This document shows positions 9,801-18,313 of a DNA stretch of 33,347 nucleotides, one piece after another. The notes under the pieces were generated by a model. It was not told the DNA's origin, did no database searches, and saw only the letters and a program-made list of their open reading frames with translations. This DNA comes from Verrucomicrobiales bacterium (GTDB lineage Bacteria > Verrucomicrobiota > Verrucomicrobiia > Verrucomicrobiales > V1-33). The position numbers were made by a program, and so were the translations under genes. The stretch lies in NCBI GenBank assembly GCA_028293125.1, contig JAQGPJ010000076.1:1-33347 (forward strand), written 5' to 3'. The stretch's first letter is position 1, and every line of letters begins with the position of its first letter.

Positions 9801-11192
9801 GGTCAGCCCGGCCACGGCATTGGCCTGCTGCGGCAGGGCAGTCAGGTTTTCGCCGCGGATGTCAAAGGCCTTGTCCAGGGCGTAACCGCCGTCCGCGGAG
9901 CCGTCATCCTCCGTCCACACGGGGTGATGCGCCAGATTTCCTTTGTCGCTGGTGAAGGTGATTTGAAACTGATTGCCGCCGAGGTGCGCGAGGCGCAGCG
10001 CGGGCTTCTCCGCCAAACCGGTTGTCAGCAGGTTCCCGGAATCCTTCAATCCCGTGAGCGCACCGGTGACGGCGTTCACCTGCCAGGTGATGAGCCGGAC
10101 CGACCTGGCGCCGCCGCCGGCGGGCTTTGTCACAACCGCGGTGACAACCTGATAGTGGGTGATGCCGTCGGCCCTTGTTGAAAAGGCGCGGTGCGCCATG
10201 TCATACTCCAGCACCTCAACCCCGGCATTGCTTCCGTAGCCGATGGATTTGTGGTGGATAAAGGTGCCGGTGCCGGGGGCAAGGGCGCGGCTGGAAAGCC
10301 ACAGGTCCCCGTTGGCCCGGATGCGGCCGGTGACGAATTTCGGCGCTCCGCTCTGGGCGGCGGGCGCCAGCGGATGCACCCGCGGGTGATGTCCCTCAAT
10401 GGGCGGCGTGGTGAAAAGCGCCACCGGGTCCGCCCCCGCCGCGGCGCGCCAGTTGGTCAGTTGATGCCACCCTCCGGTGCCTGCCGCGGTCACCAGCTCC
10501 GCTCCCGGTCCGGCGGCGGCATTGCCGGAGCGGATAAAGGCCACATCCACTTCACGCAGGTCCGCCTGCGGGCGGGGGTTTCTGCCGGGATCATGGGCAT
10601 CGGCCCAGGCGCGGGCTGTTTCCGCATCCCCCGGACCCGCAGGACCTGCGGAGTTGGCGGTGGCGGGCGACGTCCCGATCACCGCCTCCTCAAAATCCGT
10701 CAGGCCGTCCTGGTCCTGGTCCCTGTCGGAGACATTCAGACGGTAGAACCCGCGCGTGGCCTGAGTGTCCATCGGAAGATCAATGGTGACCGGTCCGCCG
10801 GTCTCCCCGTTGATCGGATCGCCAAGATTCCTCCAGGAGCCGCGGGTGAGGTCCGGGGAAACCTGAAATTGATAGAGCTTGCCCGGCAGCGCGTCAAAAC
10901 CGGTGCGCAGCATCCTGCGGCCGTCCTCTCCGGTGACAGGCTCCAGCGTCCGCAGATCCAAGCGGGAGACCGGCTCCCAGGCGCTGGTGCCGGCGGCCTC
11001 CTCAACGCGGTCGGACACGCCGTCACCGTCGGAGTCCTCATCCCCGTTGGCGCTTGGGATGCCGTGGAAAACCTGCCAGATGTCCGAATGGCCGTCGCCG
11101 TCCCGGTCCAGAAAGGTTTGGGCCGGTAGAACCGGAGGGAAAAGCGCAGCCAGAGCGGCGACGGTGCGGAGGGCGGGAGTGACGTGGTTCAT
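6849..11192 (-). CDS. Secreted FG-GAP propeller protein fused to a D-Ala-D-Ala carboxypeptidase (S11) domain
   Basis: A 1,447-residue exported protein starting at MNHVTPALRT (ATG at 11192), the first start followed directly by a signal peptide. The frame is open further upstream, but that part looks non-coding. Three thrombospondin-3-like calcium motifs sit near the N-terminus (DRDGDGHSD, DEDSDGDGVSD, DRDQDQDGLTD). About residues 540-980 hold seven FG-GAP repeats with calcium loops (GDFNGDGFDD, GDFNGDGNDD, GDFNQDGRDD, GDFNGDGKAD, GDFNKDGAED, ADTDGDGFRD, GDFNADGEED), enough for one seven-bladed integrin-like propeller. About residues 1020-1330 form a serine peptidase of the penicillin-binding type, with SSTK near 1062, SCN near 1143 and KGG near 1261 matching SxxK, SxN and KTG/KGG. 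Such enzymes trim the peptidoglycan stem peptide. The propeller could anchor the enzyme at the cell surface; that is inference. Confidence 0.9.
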   Translation of the reverse strand: MNHVTPALRTVAALAALFPPVLPAQTFLDRDGDGHSDIWQVFHGIPSANGDEDSDGDGVSDRVEEAAGTSAWEPVSRLDLRTLEPVTGEDGRRMLRTGFDALPGKLYQFQVSPDLTRGSWRNLGDPINGETGGPVTIDLPMDTQATRGFYRLNVSDRDQDQDGLTDFEEAVIGTSPATANSAGPAGPGDAETARAWADAHDPGRNPRPQADLREVDVAFIRSGNAAAGPGAELVTAAGTGGWHQLTNWRAAAGADPVALFTTPPIEGHHPRVHPLAPAAQSGAPKFVTGRIRANGDLWLSSRALAPGTGTFIHHKSIGYGSNAGVEVLEYDMAHRAFSTRADGITHYQVVTAVVTKPAGGGARSVRLITWQVNAVTGALTGLKDSGNLLTTGLAEKPALRLAHLGGNQFQITFTSDKGNLAHHPVWTEDDGSADGGYALDKAFDIRGENLTALPQQANAVAGLTSSGYTTAVRRPDGSLRLAVWDRRPDRIVPFKYDAHFITDETTDQTPGLNGIALPSPALTDSFASALQAGELLGGALAVGDFNGDGFDDAAIGAPGRDTGAGAVYILHGSAEGITNREYDQIWMRGKNGLAGEAKAGDGFGRSLAAGDFNGDGNDDLAVGSPLETVKNAAGAGSVTVIYGSPFGLAADGNHLVTQETLGHSLFPNGNFSWSLASGDFNQDGRDDLAVSVPNITVGGRSEAGAVHVLWGAAKALSTTGSRYIHQDSPGMKDEAEEGDKFGASLTSGDFNGDGKADLAVGIPFEDIGNKEDAGAAQILYGHAENGFGNNVFICRDGFEAGEDILGVSSAGDMFGYSLTAGDFNKDGAEDLSLGIPGDDAGGLDSGAVHVLYGTFLGLTWFNEQLITESKILPSGGALPGQPGAGDSFGWSVAAADTDGDGFRDLMAGAPGTDLPGKPDAGAFLLIPGSAAGLTGTGALRVHQDGGKKETGGKNYAVDGEAAAGVRFGSCLVGGGDFNADGEEDTVAGNPFRDNGDDTDCGAALIIHGSAEYGLTYQTDLEWFTKVRHRVMGLVTDLAREEAGGKGAGRLFGHNEFLDAAHVASSTKTMTLLLAVEAIGAGLATLDDLVTVSELAGTTGGSKLGTYDAEGKEELDGEGKEQPFIQPGDVMPLRLLLAAMMNDSCNRSSVAIGQHIAEKVKGDPHEFINMMNQRAAELGLTESVFGHPAGGWVTKPQDLVTLLREGVRHPLFVRFSSLELYGDQPEEALCGKDIMKNAKCSGPFPQMMSMGLYPGRLAWKGGNGGLWYDSDQALNVPARPSAAWCTTSRVATARRLDRTLAVGLQQTGDGAGDVQNMLDYGYRRLFTPDARGVREFPEAGGKVGPEGPVRVKTFAIDAWEGSMAVTAVIDDHEELRINVWSLDFNTRQVIPAGHASQTCHLLPGAAWREPALVALAPVPSEEAVSDLVSANLAGERLELKIWRVGQNP

Positions 11193-11948
11193 GGCGGTCG
11201 GAGGCTTGTGGGAAACGCATCCTGCGGGGGTTGCCGCAAGGGGGGCGCAAAGGGATAAGAGGTGGTTTGGAATGAATGAGTTATTAGGCGGCGGCGGGCC
11301 GGATGATGTTGGTCCAGGCACCGGACCGGAGGCATACGCATCTTGCACGCCATCTTGATGGGTTCAGACGCAAGTATTTGACTATCAACATTATATAATT
11401 GGGGATTATTTAAACTCTCTGATTTTGTCCTGTTTGGCGGACGGTGATCTGCGGTTAGTGGAGCCTTGGCTCCATTTTATGGAGCAGTCACGCTATCAGG
11501 AAGGACGGGATAGCTTCGCGTCAGGTGTTTTGGGCGCTTTCCGGATATTTTGTTCCGCCTCCTCTCCGCCAAAGCTTATGCTGAAAATTGAGGTGGGCTC
11601 GAATCACCGTCTTCATGTCCCACCGCCTGCCCCGGAAGCTCATCATCTCCTCGGCTCCACCCTGCAGAGCAGGGCCAAATACTACGGCCCCTTTTTGGGG
11701 AGGGGGGCCGTGCGCGTGAATCTCAAAATCTCGTTTTCGGGGATCTCCCTCATCTGGAAACCGCTTACCTCATGCGCTGAAAGGATTCACAGTAAAGGTC
11801 AAACTCCAGACATTCGCATCCCGCCCCCGCCCTCCGCGAAAATCCCCCAAACCTGCGGGACCTCCCCGGACTTGGTGGGCGTTTACATTACTGAATCCCG
11901 AGACTCTTTCACTTCCCCCTGGCATCATCAACGCTGCCACATGCCTTT
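11193..11948. other. Intergenic region, 756 bp, no supported gene
   Basis: The region is the upstream side of both the FG-GAP gene (minus) and the small membrane protein (plus), so it should hold two divergent promoters. An AT-rich patch at 11375-11425 could serve one of them, but I cannot assign -35/-10 boxes. A G/C hairpin (GGCCCC-TTTTTGGGGAGG-GGGGCC) lies at about 11686-11709. Open frames here have no recognisable product. Confidence 0.5.
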
Positions 11949-12518
11949 ATGAGGGAAAACTTCTGGAACACCCACTCCGTTCTCGCCGCCATGACCCTCG
12001 GTGCGTCCGACGCCTTCCTTGTGCTCAATGGATTTTACCTCTTCCAAGGGGTGGTCCAGACCCCGGACCAGATCCTCGAATGCCAGCTCCGCATCGGCGC
12101 GGCTCTCGCTCTCTGGGCCGTCGGCTGCGGCATGACCTCCCGCACGCACCACGGATCATGGACCCGCGGCCTCTTCTGCGGAATATTTTTCCTGCCCGGC
12201 CTCTGGGTTCTGCTGCTGACCACAGGCCGCAAAACCCGGCAGGAGCTCTGGGAGCGGGAGGCGGCCAAACGGGAGCGGCAGCACCGCAATGTGAAGCCCC
12301 TTACTGAAATTTTCGGAGGCGAACCAATAATTTTATTATTGGGCCGGCCCCTTCCCCCGGAGTACCACCCTGAAATGCCGGCGAGTATGCGGGCCTGCCG
12401 GGGATACATAACGTGGTCGGGCATCATTCGAATCTGGACAAGTTTTCAGAAAATGAGGAATCAGAGGAATCCACTCTGCGCCGGCGGCTGGCTTGTGAAA
12501 ACCGGGATGCTCATGTGA
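11949..12518 (+). CDS. Small integral membrane protein, function unknown
   Basis: A 189-residue frame whose first 100 residues look like a real membrane protein. It has three hydrophobic segments, at about residues 10-34, 48-60 and 73-90 (LFCGIFFLPGLWVLLLTT), separated by short polar loops (SRTHHGSWTRG). They are followed by a charged helix, RKTRQELWEREAAKRERQHR. I do not recognise the family. From about residue 120 the sequence is a translation of dispersed repeat copy C (PIILLLG is the palindrome) and downstream DNA. The true stop may therefore have been displaced by the repeat, and the last 70 residues are doubtful. No Shine-Dalgarno sequence supports the ATG. It converges with the potassium transporter gene. 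Confidence 0.5.
   Translation: MRENFWNTHSVLAAMTLGASDAFLVLNGFYLFQGVVQTPDQILECQLRIGAALALWAVGCGMTSRTHHGSWTRGLFCGIFFLPGLWVLLLTTGRKTRQELWEREAAKRERQHRNVKPLTEIFGGEPIILLLGRPLPPEYHPEMPASMRACRGYITWSGIIRIWTSFQKMRNQRNPLCAGGWLVKTGMLM
12306..12383 (+). repeat. Dispersed palindromic element, copy C (type 1 right flank)
   Basis: Core CCAATAAT-TTT-ATTATTGG at 12324-12342, the only copy with a 5-base centre between CAATAA and TTATTG. The left flank AAATTTTCGG lies about 10 bp further out than in other copies. The right flank has GGCCGGCC and then ACCACCCTGAAATGCCGG, placed 24 bp from the palindrome as in copy D. Confidence 0.82.
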
Positions 12519-12549
12519 TCTACCTCGTAACAGCTTCTGCAGAAGGGTA

Positions 12550-14511
12550 TTACACCTCGCGCGTCAGCTTCATTCCGCGCATTTTGGCAATCACGATGGG
12601 CACGGATTCGATTTCGACGTTGCTGGCGTCCAGGCCGTAGGCGGCGTCTTCGCGGATGCTGAGCCAATGGCGGATCAAATAGTAGGCCCTCATGATGAAA
12701 TTCTGCCTGAAGGTCAGATCGTTTTCGTGGCTCAGAAACGAGCTGTGCAATACGAACCGGATGTCGCCGTCGATTTGGTGTTTCTCCAGGACCGGGTGGC
12801 GGCTGGTGATGTTCACCTCGTTATTGGCCTGCATGTCTTTGAGGGCGAGTTCAAAGAAGTAATTCAGACGTGCTTCGATGCGGAAGCCAAGGTTGAACGT
12901 CAGGTGGTAAACATCTTCTTTGATGACCGTCTTGACGCTGTATTTCATCGTGAAGGGTTCAGAATCCGTTTTGACGTGGACGAACCAGTAAACATCCGCG
13001 CGCTTCGGCGTTTTCTCCAGAATGGAGCGCACGGTCTCCTGTTCCAATTTATCCGTGGTGGGCGAGCCGGTCAGATAGACCAAATGGGTTGCATATTGGG
13101 GAAGGGTGCGGTCGTTGCTCAGCTCCTGCAATGTCTGGAAGAAGGGGCCGGTGTCTTCCATGATGGTCAAACTGCGGCGTAGCGTCCGGCCCTGATACCA
13201 CAGCCACATGATGGAAATGAGGACCGAGCCGCCGAGAATGGTGATCCACCCGCCGTGGGGGAATTTGATGAGGTTGGCGATGAGGAAGGCGGACTCCATG
13301 ATGAGGAAGAACGCGGGGATGAAAAAGGCTGCGGGCTTGGAATAACCTCTTGCGCGCAGGAAAACAGACAACAACACCGTGGTCATCATCATCGTCAGGG
13401 TCACGGATAACCCATAAGCGGCTTCCATGTGCTTGGATTCCTTGAAGAAGAGCACCACAACGACGCAGCCGGCGAACAGCAGCCAGTTGACCTGTGGAAT
13501 GTAGAGCTGACCTTTGAAGTCGGTTGGATAAACGATGCGTTGCCGATACCAGAAATGAAGCCGGATCGCCTCCCCGATCAGCGTGAACGCACCGGAAATA
13601 AGGGCTTGGCTGGCAATGATCGCGGCGGCCGTTGCTATTACAATCCCGAGGGGCAAAACAGCCCGCGGCACGATGGAATAAAATGGGGTGACCCCTTCCA
13701 GTTTCGAGCCCAGGTGGTGCATCAGAAACGCGGTTTGACCCGCGTAGCTGAGAATCAGGCAAAGCTTCACATACACCCAGCTATAACGGATATTGACACG
13801 CCCTACGTGGCCCATGTCGGAATACAGAGCTTCGGCCCCTGTGGTGCATAAAAACACCGCCCCCAAAAGCCAGAACCCGCCCGGGTATTCCACCAGGAAA
13901 CGATACACCCAAATGGGGTTCAACGCCTGCAGGACCGAGAAGTCGGAGGCCAGCGATATCAAACCGATGGCCCCGATGAAGGTGAACCAGACAAACATGA
14001 CCGGGCCGAAGAATTTCCCAATGATCTGCGTGCCAAATTGCTGCGCGAAAAAAATCAGGAGCAGAATAACTATAACAATTGGCACCGTTGGCAGATCCGG
14101 GGCGTAAATCCGCAGGCCTTCCACAGCGGACGAAACTGAAATCGGCGGCGTGATGATCCCTTCGGCCAGGATAAAGGCACCGCCGATTATCGTCGGATAC
14201 AAAATCCATTTGCCCGCCTTTTCGTAGATCAGGGAGTACAGAGAGAATACTCCGCCCTCCCCATGGTTATCGGCGCTTAGGACGATCGTGATATATTTGA
14301 TCGTGGTTTGGAGTGTCAAGGTCCAGAAGACCGCGGAGAGAGCGCCGAGCGCAAGCGTCCGGATTATCTCACGTTCTCCAACAATGGCGGCGAAGGTGTA
14401 GAGAGGCGAGGTGCCAATGTCTCCGAACACGATGCCAAGGGCAACGAACAGGCCTGCCCATGAAAGCTTATTCAGGTCATGCGGCCGGGCGTGGGAATTT
14501 TCAAATTTCAT
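12550..14511 (-). CDS. kup: KUP-family potassium uptake transporter
   Basis: A 653-residue inner-membrane protein of the KUP/HAK/KT family, which takes up potassium, probably with protons. The family hallmarks are clear: LGIVFGDIGTSPLYT at the first membrane helix, HGEGGVFSLYSLI in the loop after the second, GIITPPISVSSAVEGL, and TTGAEALYSDMGHVGR. About twelve hydrophobic segments precede a cytoplasmic C-terminal domain starting near residue 450. The start chosen is MKFENSHARPH (ATG at 14511), just before the conserved LSWAGLFVALGIVFGD; the 33 extra in-frame residues upstream look non-coding. No Shine-Dalgarno sequence is visible. A strong hairpin lies about 190-250 nt upstream on the same strand and might belong to the leader. 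Length and motifs are normal for the family. Confidence 0.97.
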   Translation of the reverse strand: MKFENSHARPHDLNKLSWAGLFVALGIVFGDIGTSPLYTFAAIVGEREIIRTLALGALSAVFWTLTLQTTIKYITIVLSADNHGEGGVFSLYSLIYEKAGKWILYPTIIGGAFILAEGIITPPISVSSAVEGLRIYAPDLPTVPIVIVILLLIFFAQQFGTQIIGKFFGPVMFVWFTFIGAIGLISLASDFSVLQALNPIWVYRFLVEYPGGFWLLGAVFLCTTGAEALYSDMGHVGRVNIRYSWVYVKLCLILSYAGQTAFLMHHLGSKLEGVTPFYSIVPRAVLPLGIVIATAAAIIASQALISGAFTLIGEAIRLHFWYRQRIVYPTDFKGQLYIPQVNWLLFAGCVVVVLFFKESKHMEAAYGLSVTLTMMMTTVLLSVFLRARGYSKPAAFFIPAFFLIMESAFLIANLIKFPHGGWITILGGSVLISIMWLWYQGRTLRRSLTIMEDTGPFFQTLQELSNDRTLPQYATHLVYLTGSPTTDKLEQETVRSILEKTPKRADVYWFVHVKTDSEPFTMKYSVKTVIKEDVYHLTFNLGFRIEARLNYFFELALKDMQANNEVNITSRHPVLEKHQIDGDIRFVLHSSFLSHENDLTFRQNFIMRAYYLIRHWLSIREDAAYGLDASNVEIESVPIVIAKMRGMKLTREV

Positions 14512-15560
14512 GGTGGGGGGCCGGCAGGCTATCAGTAGTTCCAGCCTGCTGCAAGCCAGCCCGTGCCCACGCCCCTGGCCGGTATGCGGAGGGGGGGAAC
14601 GGCTTAGCACGTCCAGAACGAATGGGCCCGAGCGCTACCATTCCAAGCACTGGCTGGCGGTCATCATAATGATGTTTACGAGGCCAGTTTGGAAACGTGG
14701 CTGCCGCTGCTTGCCACCAGCCACTCCGGGCTGGCGGTGGCAGACCTAGCGGCTGCGGCAACGGCGGGAAGACGCCAAGGACCGGGTTTCGCACTGAGGG
14801 CTCTACACTTTCCGCCCGGTATTTTTCAATCAGGGTGAGCAGCTCCGGCATGGCCTCCGGTTTCAGCTCGGCTCTCAAGTCCAACCCGGAAGTGGAGAAT
14901 CCCGAATTGATTAAATTCTTCATGCGTGACCATGTCAGAATGTATACTTGGGTCAGCATGTAAACTGATTTTTAGTCTGCTGCCTACGTCGGCTCAGAAG
15001 AGGAGGGCAGGGATGATCCCACTGCTTTCCCCCAAGCTGCAATTTCCGGAAATGTCCGGCTGAGGAGGCGGAACGCCACGGCGTCGGTTCCGGGCCATGA
15101 ATGCCTGCCGCCGCTTTGGAAGCCAACAGTTTATGGCCTGGGTCCGACGGAACCCCGATTTTTCAATCACACATGTACCCAAGGGTGAACCCATGGGGCG
15201 GGGGACCCCGAAAAAAGCCCGAAAAACGGACCTTTGGTGCGCTTGGTTTTCGGGAAATTTACGGTCTTTTTTCGGAGGATCCGCCTTCCGGCGGCAAAGA
15301 CTGAAAAAGCTCCGAGAGAACACCGAGGTCCTCTGAATTTCCGGGCCCTCAGTGCGCGGAGCGACCGCTGCCGGGTTCCAGTCCCATGGAAAATTCCCTC
15401 ATCCGGTCCTGCGGCCACCTGCGTTAAGGAAAATTGACGGAATCTCCCTGAGAGCTGTTACTCAGGTATCCGGACGGCCCAACCGGCTGCACCCCCATGA
15501 AAGGAACGCCGCCCCTGACACTGCAGTGCAAGGGGCGCCCTTCCGGCCTCCCAGTGGAGC
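14512..15560. other. Region without a supported gene between kup and the mobile-element graveyard
   Basis: A minus-strand frame from 14923 (MKNLINSGFSTSGLD) to 14501 begins plausibly but becomes proline- and arginine-rich and overlaps the kup start, so I do not call it. Several open frames at 15100-15440 show no motif. Apart from the hairpin noted above, I see nothing. Confidence 0.5.
14700..14757 (-). promoter_or_regulatory. Possible structured leader element upstream of kup
   Basis: TGCCACCAGCC (14712-14722) pairs with GGCTGGCGGTGGCA (14729-14742) across a 6-base loop with a 3-base bulge. An outer stem pairs GCCGCT (14703-14708) with AGCGGC (14749-14754). The region lies 190-250 nt upstream of the kup start. 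It does not match the known c-di-AMP (ydaO) riboswitch as far as I can see by eye. Function is unproven; it could be a terminator-like remnant. Confidence 0.25.
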
Positions 15561-15675
15561 GCCGGTCTTGGAGAGTCCCTGCGGAACGCGGAGGTGCTCG
15601 GGCGCACTTTTTGTTTTTACTAACCGGGATCGCCGCCTGCTCAAAGCCCTGTACTGGGATGGGACCGGCCTGTGA
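15560..15675 (+). pseudogene. Remnant of an IS66-family TnpB (Orf2)
   Basis: The translated stretch SGALFVFTNRDRRLL followed by KALYWDGTGL closely resembles the conserved core of IS66 Orf2 (TnpB) proteins, typically LFVF-x-NRR...LLK-x-L-YWD-G-x-GL. A stop codon follows at 15673-15675, and the sequence before the motif does not resemble the rest of TnpB. It is a short scrap of an IS66-type element, probably left after deletion or insertion of the neighbouring recombinase module. Confidence 0.65.
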
Positions 15676-15700
15676 CTCATGACAAACAGACACGCTCCAC

Positions 15701-16184
15701 AATGCGCGTTTTAGTTTGCATTCGAAAATCCTCTATCCATTTCATCCGCTGTTCGGGAAGGATTATGGGACCTTCGGCTCCGCCGGCGGTGAGCGGGACA
15801 TGGTTTATGTGCGGCTGGCCGACCGGTCGACGCGGCGTGCCCGCCTGGATGTTCGATCCGGTGATTTGTTCCGGGATCCGGCTGGAGGAGAGTCCTCTGA
15901 TCGAATGCGGGGCTTTGAATGCGCTGGCCCTTATGCTTGCGCAAGTCCGGGAAATTGCCCGGACTGGAGGCATGGACTTCCACAACCGCAATCAACGGAC
16001 GGCCCGGCGTGTGAAGCATGACGGACAGCTGATGCCCGGACTCGGCTGCCCTCACCAGCCGCAGCGCCTGTCCGAGCCCAACCGCCGCCAGTGCAACCGC
16101 CGCCAGTGCGTCACCCTGCTGGGCAGGATGCTGCTCTGCGCGCTCAACCATAAACGCGAACCCAAAACCAATATCCAGCCATGA
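15701..16184 (+). pseudogene. DUF5372-type gene of a recombinase module, frameshifted
   Basis: Two overlapping frames join into one small protein. The first half (KILYPFHPLFGKDYG, ERDMVYVRLADRSTRR) is in one frame. Near 15830 it shifts by one base into the second (RGVPAWMFDPVICSG, then NALALMLAQVREIA). The HPLFG start, the VYVRL strand and the PAWMFD motif fit the small DUF5372 proteins that often precede large serine recombinases in rhizobial-type and environmental genomes. The second frame continues to a TGA at 16182-16184 that overlaps the recombinase ATG, suggesting the two were once translated together. The role of this family is unknown. Confidence 0.6.
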
Positions 16185-17965
16185 ATGACAAAATCACCTC
16201 GGCCCATCCCGACCGGACCGCCTACATTTACATCCGCCAGTCCACGCTCCAGCAGGTGACGCACAACGCCGAAAGCGCACAGCGTCAGTATGCCCTGCGG
16301 GAACGCGCTCAAACACTTGGATTCCGCTCCGTGACCGTGGTGGATGAGGATCCCGGAGTCTCCGGCGCCGGGTCCCAGCAAAGGCCTGGGTTCAGCCGTT
16401 TGCTTGCCGCCATCTGCAATGGTGGGGTTGGCGCGGTTTTCGCGCTGGAAGCCCCGCGTTTGGCCCGCAATAACCGGGACTGGCACCACCTCATCGACCT
16501 GTGTGTGCTGACGCGCACGCTGGTGGTGGACGCCGACGGAATTTACGATCCCCGCCAGATCAACGACCGCCGGACCGACAGGTCCAGCAGGCGATCCGCG
16601 ACTTCTTCCTGCGGCTGCGGGCCAGCTCCTCCCTGAGGCAGGTTCTGTTACGGCATCATCAGGAGAGGATCACCATCCCGGTGTCGCGCATGGGTGAAGG
16701 TGGTGAATCACTTGAATGGAGGCTGCCCGACTATCAACAACTGCTGCGGATGGTGAAAAACCCCACCTATGCCGGAGCTTACGCCTGGGACGCTCGGGCG
16801 CGCGCTCCAGGGTTGTCGATGGCAGATCGCGCAAAACCGGGGGCCACCGTCTTGAAATGGATCAGTGGCAGGTCCTGTTGAAGGAGCATCATGCGCGATA
16901 TCAATCAAGTGGGAGGACTATCAGTCAAACCTCGACAGGCTCGTGTCCAACCGGACCAAATCCCATCAGTCCAGCACCGGCGCGGCCCGCGGCGGCAGCG
17001 CGCTGCTTGCCGGGCTGCTGCGCTGCGCGCTGCGGCCACAAGCTCCACACCGTCTACCGGGGCGGCGGTGGAAAAGCGCCGCGTTACTGGTGCATTACGG
17101 GCAACCGCCAACAGGGGGCACCATCCTGCCTTGCATTCGCGGGATGGCGCGTGGAGAAGGCCAAATACGAAGCCGCCCGTTCCCGCCGCCAATATGACGC
17201 CGCCGATCCCGAAAACCGGCTGGTGGCGGCCGAGCTGGAAAACCGTTGGAACAACGCGCTCATTCAGGTCGCGTCTTTGGAAAGCCGCCTTGCCCTGGAA
17301 TGCTAGTCCGACCACTCCTTCACTGAATCCGAAAAGGAGCGAATAACAACACTTGGCGCTGATCTCCAAACCCTCTGGAACGAAGCCTCAACGCCCGTGG
17401 ATCTGAGGAAGCGCGTTCTCAGGACCGTGATCAACGAGGTCCTTGTGGAGGTCAATCATGACACCGGCCACGTCGAAATGAGAATCCACTGGGCTGGCGG
17501 CGTGCATACCCCATTGCGCGTCCGCAAGAACCAGGCCGGAAAAACAGCAACGCCACTGACTCCGACGTGGTGGGGCTGGTCACGGAGCTGGCCAAGGGCC
17601 GGAACGATGGCTGTATCGCCAGTATGCTTAACCGATCCGGCATGCGGACCGGCAAGGGCAACAGCTGGAACGAAACCCGTGTCAAGAACCTCAGGCGGGA
17701 GAACAGCATTCCCGTGTTCTCAAAATCCGAAGCCCGGACATGGAGGACCATGTCGGAAGCCGCCACTCTGTTGGGTGTCAGCCTTTGTGTCATCAGGACG
17801 ATGATGAGAAACAGGATTTTGCCGGCAGAACAGGCTGCCAAACATGCTCCGTGGATAATCGAGAACACCAATCTTGAGCTTCCCGCTGTCCGGAGCTATG
17901 CCCAACAGGCGAAAACCGGCAAATCCGCCCCATTTGACAACGATACTCCACTTCTAAACCTATGA
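16181..17965 (+). pseudogene. Large serine recombinase, heavily decayed
   Basis: Homologous pieces of one recombinase are spread over all three frames. The resolvase N-domain (YIYIRQSTLQQV with the catalytic serine, then APRLARNNRDWHHL) is intact from 16181 to about 16568. There about 50 residues usually found in the family are missing. The recombinase domain (DRQVQQAIRDFF, NPTYAGAYAWD) continues in another frame, the zinc-ribbon part (CGHKLHTVY, PRYWC) in a third. An in-frame TAG at 17304-17306 and another shift near 17545 precede the last segment (NDGCIASMLNRSGM, NSWNETRVKNLRREN), which ends at 17965. At least five frameshifts, one deletion and one nonsense mutation make it certainly non-functional. 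Its expected role would have been integration or excision of a mobile unit. Confidence 0.88.
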
Positions 17966-18043
17966 TTATCAACGACGTTGCTTCCTGTCGCAGTGTGTTG
18001 CGCGCCTCAACATCACGTGCAGAAACCATGATCCCACCCCGGC

Positions 18044-18313
18044 TCATTTTGACTTGGGGGTAGCAGGTTTTCCAGACGCGTCCTGTTCACCTTGCTTTTT
18101 GATTGCGGCCTCGATCTCCGCCGCGCGCTTCAGACCATCGCCCGCCCTGTCTCCGGAGATCTGCCTCAATTGAGCAAGGTTCTTCGCGGCCTGTCTATCC
18201 CCTGCCTTGGCGGCAAAGGACATCCATCCGAAGGCCTTGACGTAATCCATCATGGCCCGCAGCCCCCGGATGACCGCGCCCGCGAAACCCTTCTGATGGA
18301 GTTTGGTGGCCAA
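18044..18313 (-). pseudogene. C-terminal remnant of a Sel1-repeat (TPR-like) protein
   Basis: The segment DYVKAFGWMSFAAKAGD followed by RQAAKNLAQLRQ has the spacing of the last Sel1-like repeat (KA-x-x-W-x-x-x-AA-x-x-G-x-x-x-A). It is followed by a charged tail of the type that normally ends such proteins. Only this repeat remains in frame, and a TGA lies just upstream of the TTG at 18313. Sel1 proteins are helical scaffolds. This is most likely the 3' end of a gene truncated when the neighbouring recombinase module came in or decayed. Confidence 0.5.

Noticed and set aside
11384-11412. Possible further repeat copy (CAACATTATATAATTGGGG)
   Set aside because: It lacks the CAATAA half and both flanks; probably an ordinary AT-rich promoter stretch.
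11425-11952. Plus-strand frame of 175 codons
   Set aside because: No signal peptide, domain or composition typical of the neighbouring genes.
12410-12440. tRNA-like TTCGAATC motif
   Set aside because: No cloverleaf can be drawn around it. The same holds for similar motifs near 11600 and 30918.
14501-14959. Minus-strand frame upstream of kup (MKNLINSGFSTSGLD...)
   Set aside because: The first 40 residues look protein-like, but the rest is low-complexity, it overlaps the kup start, and no family is recognisable.
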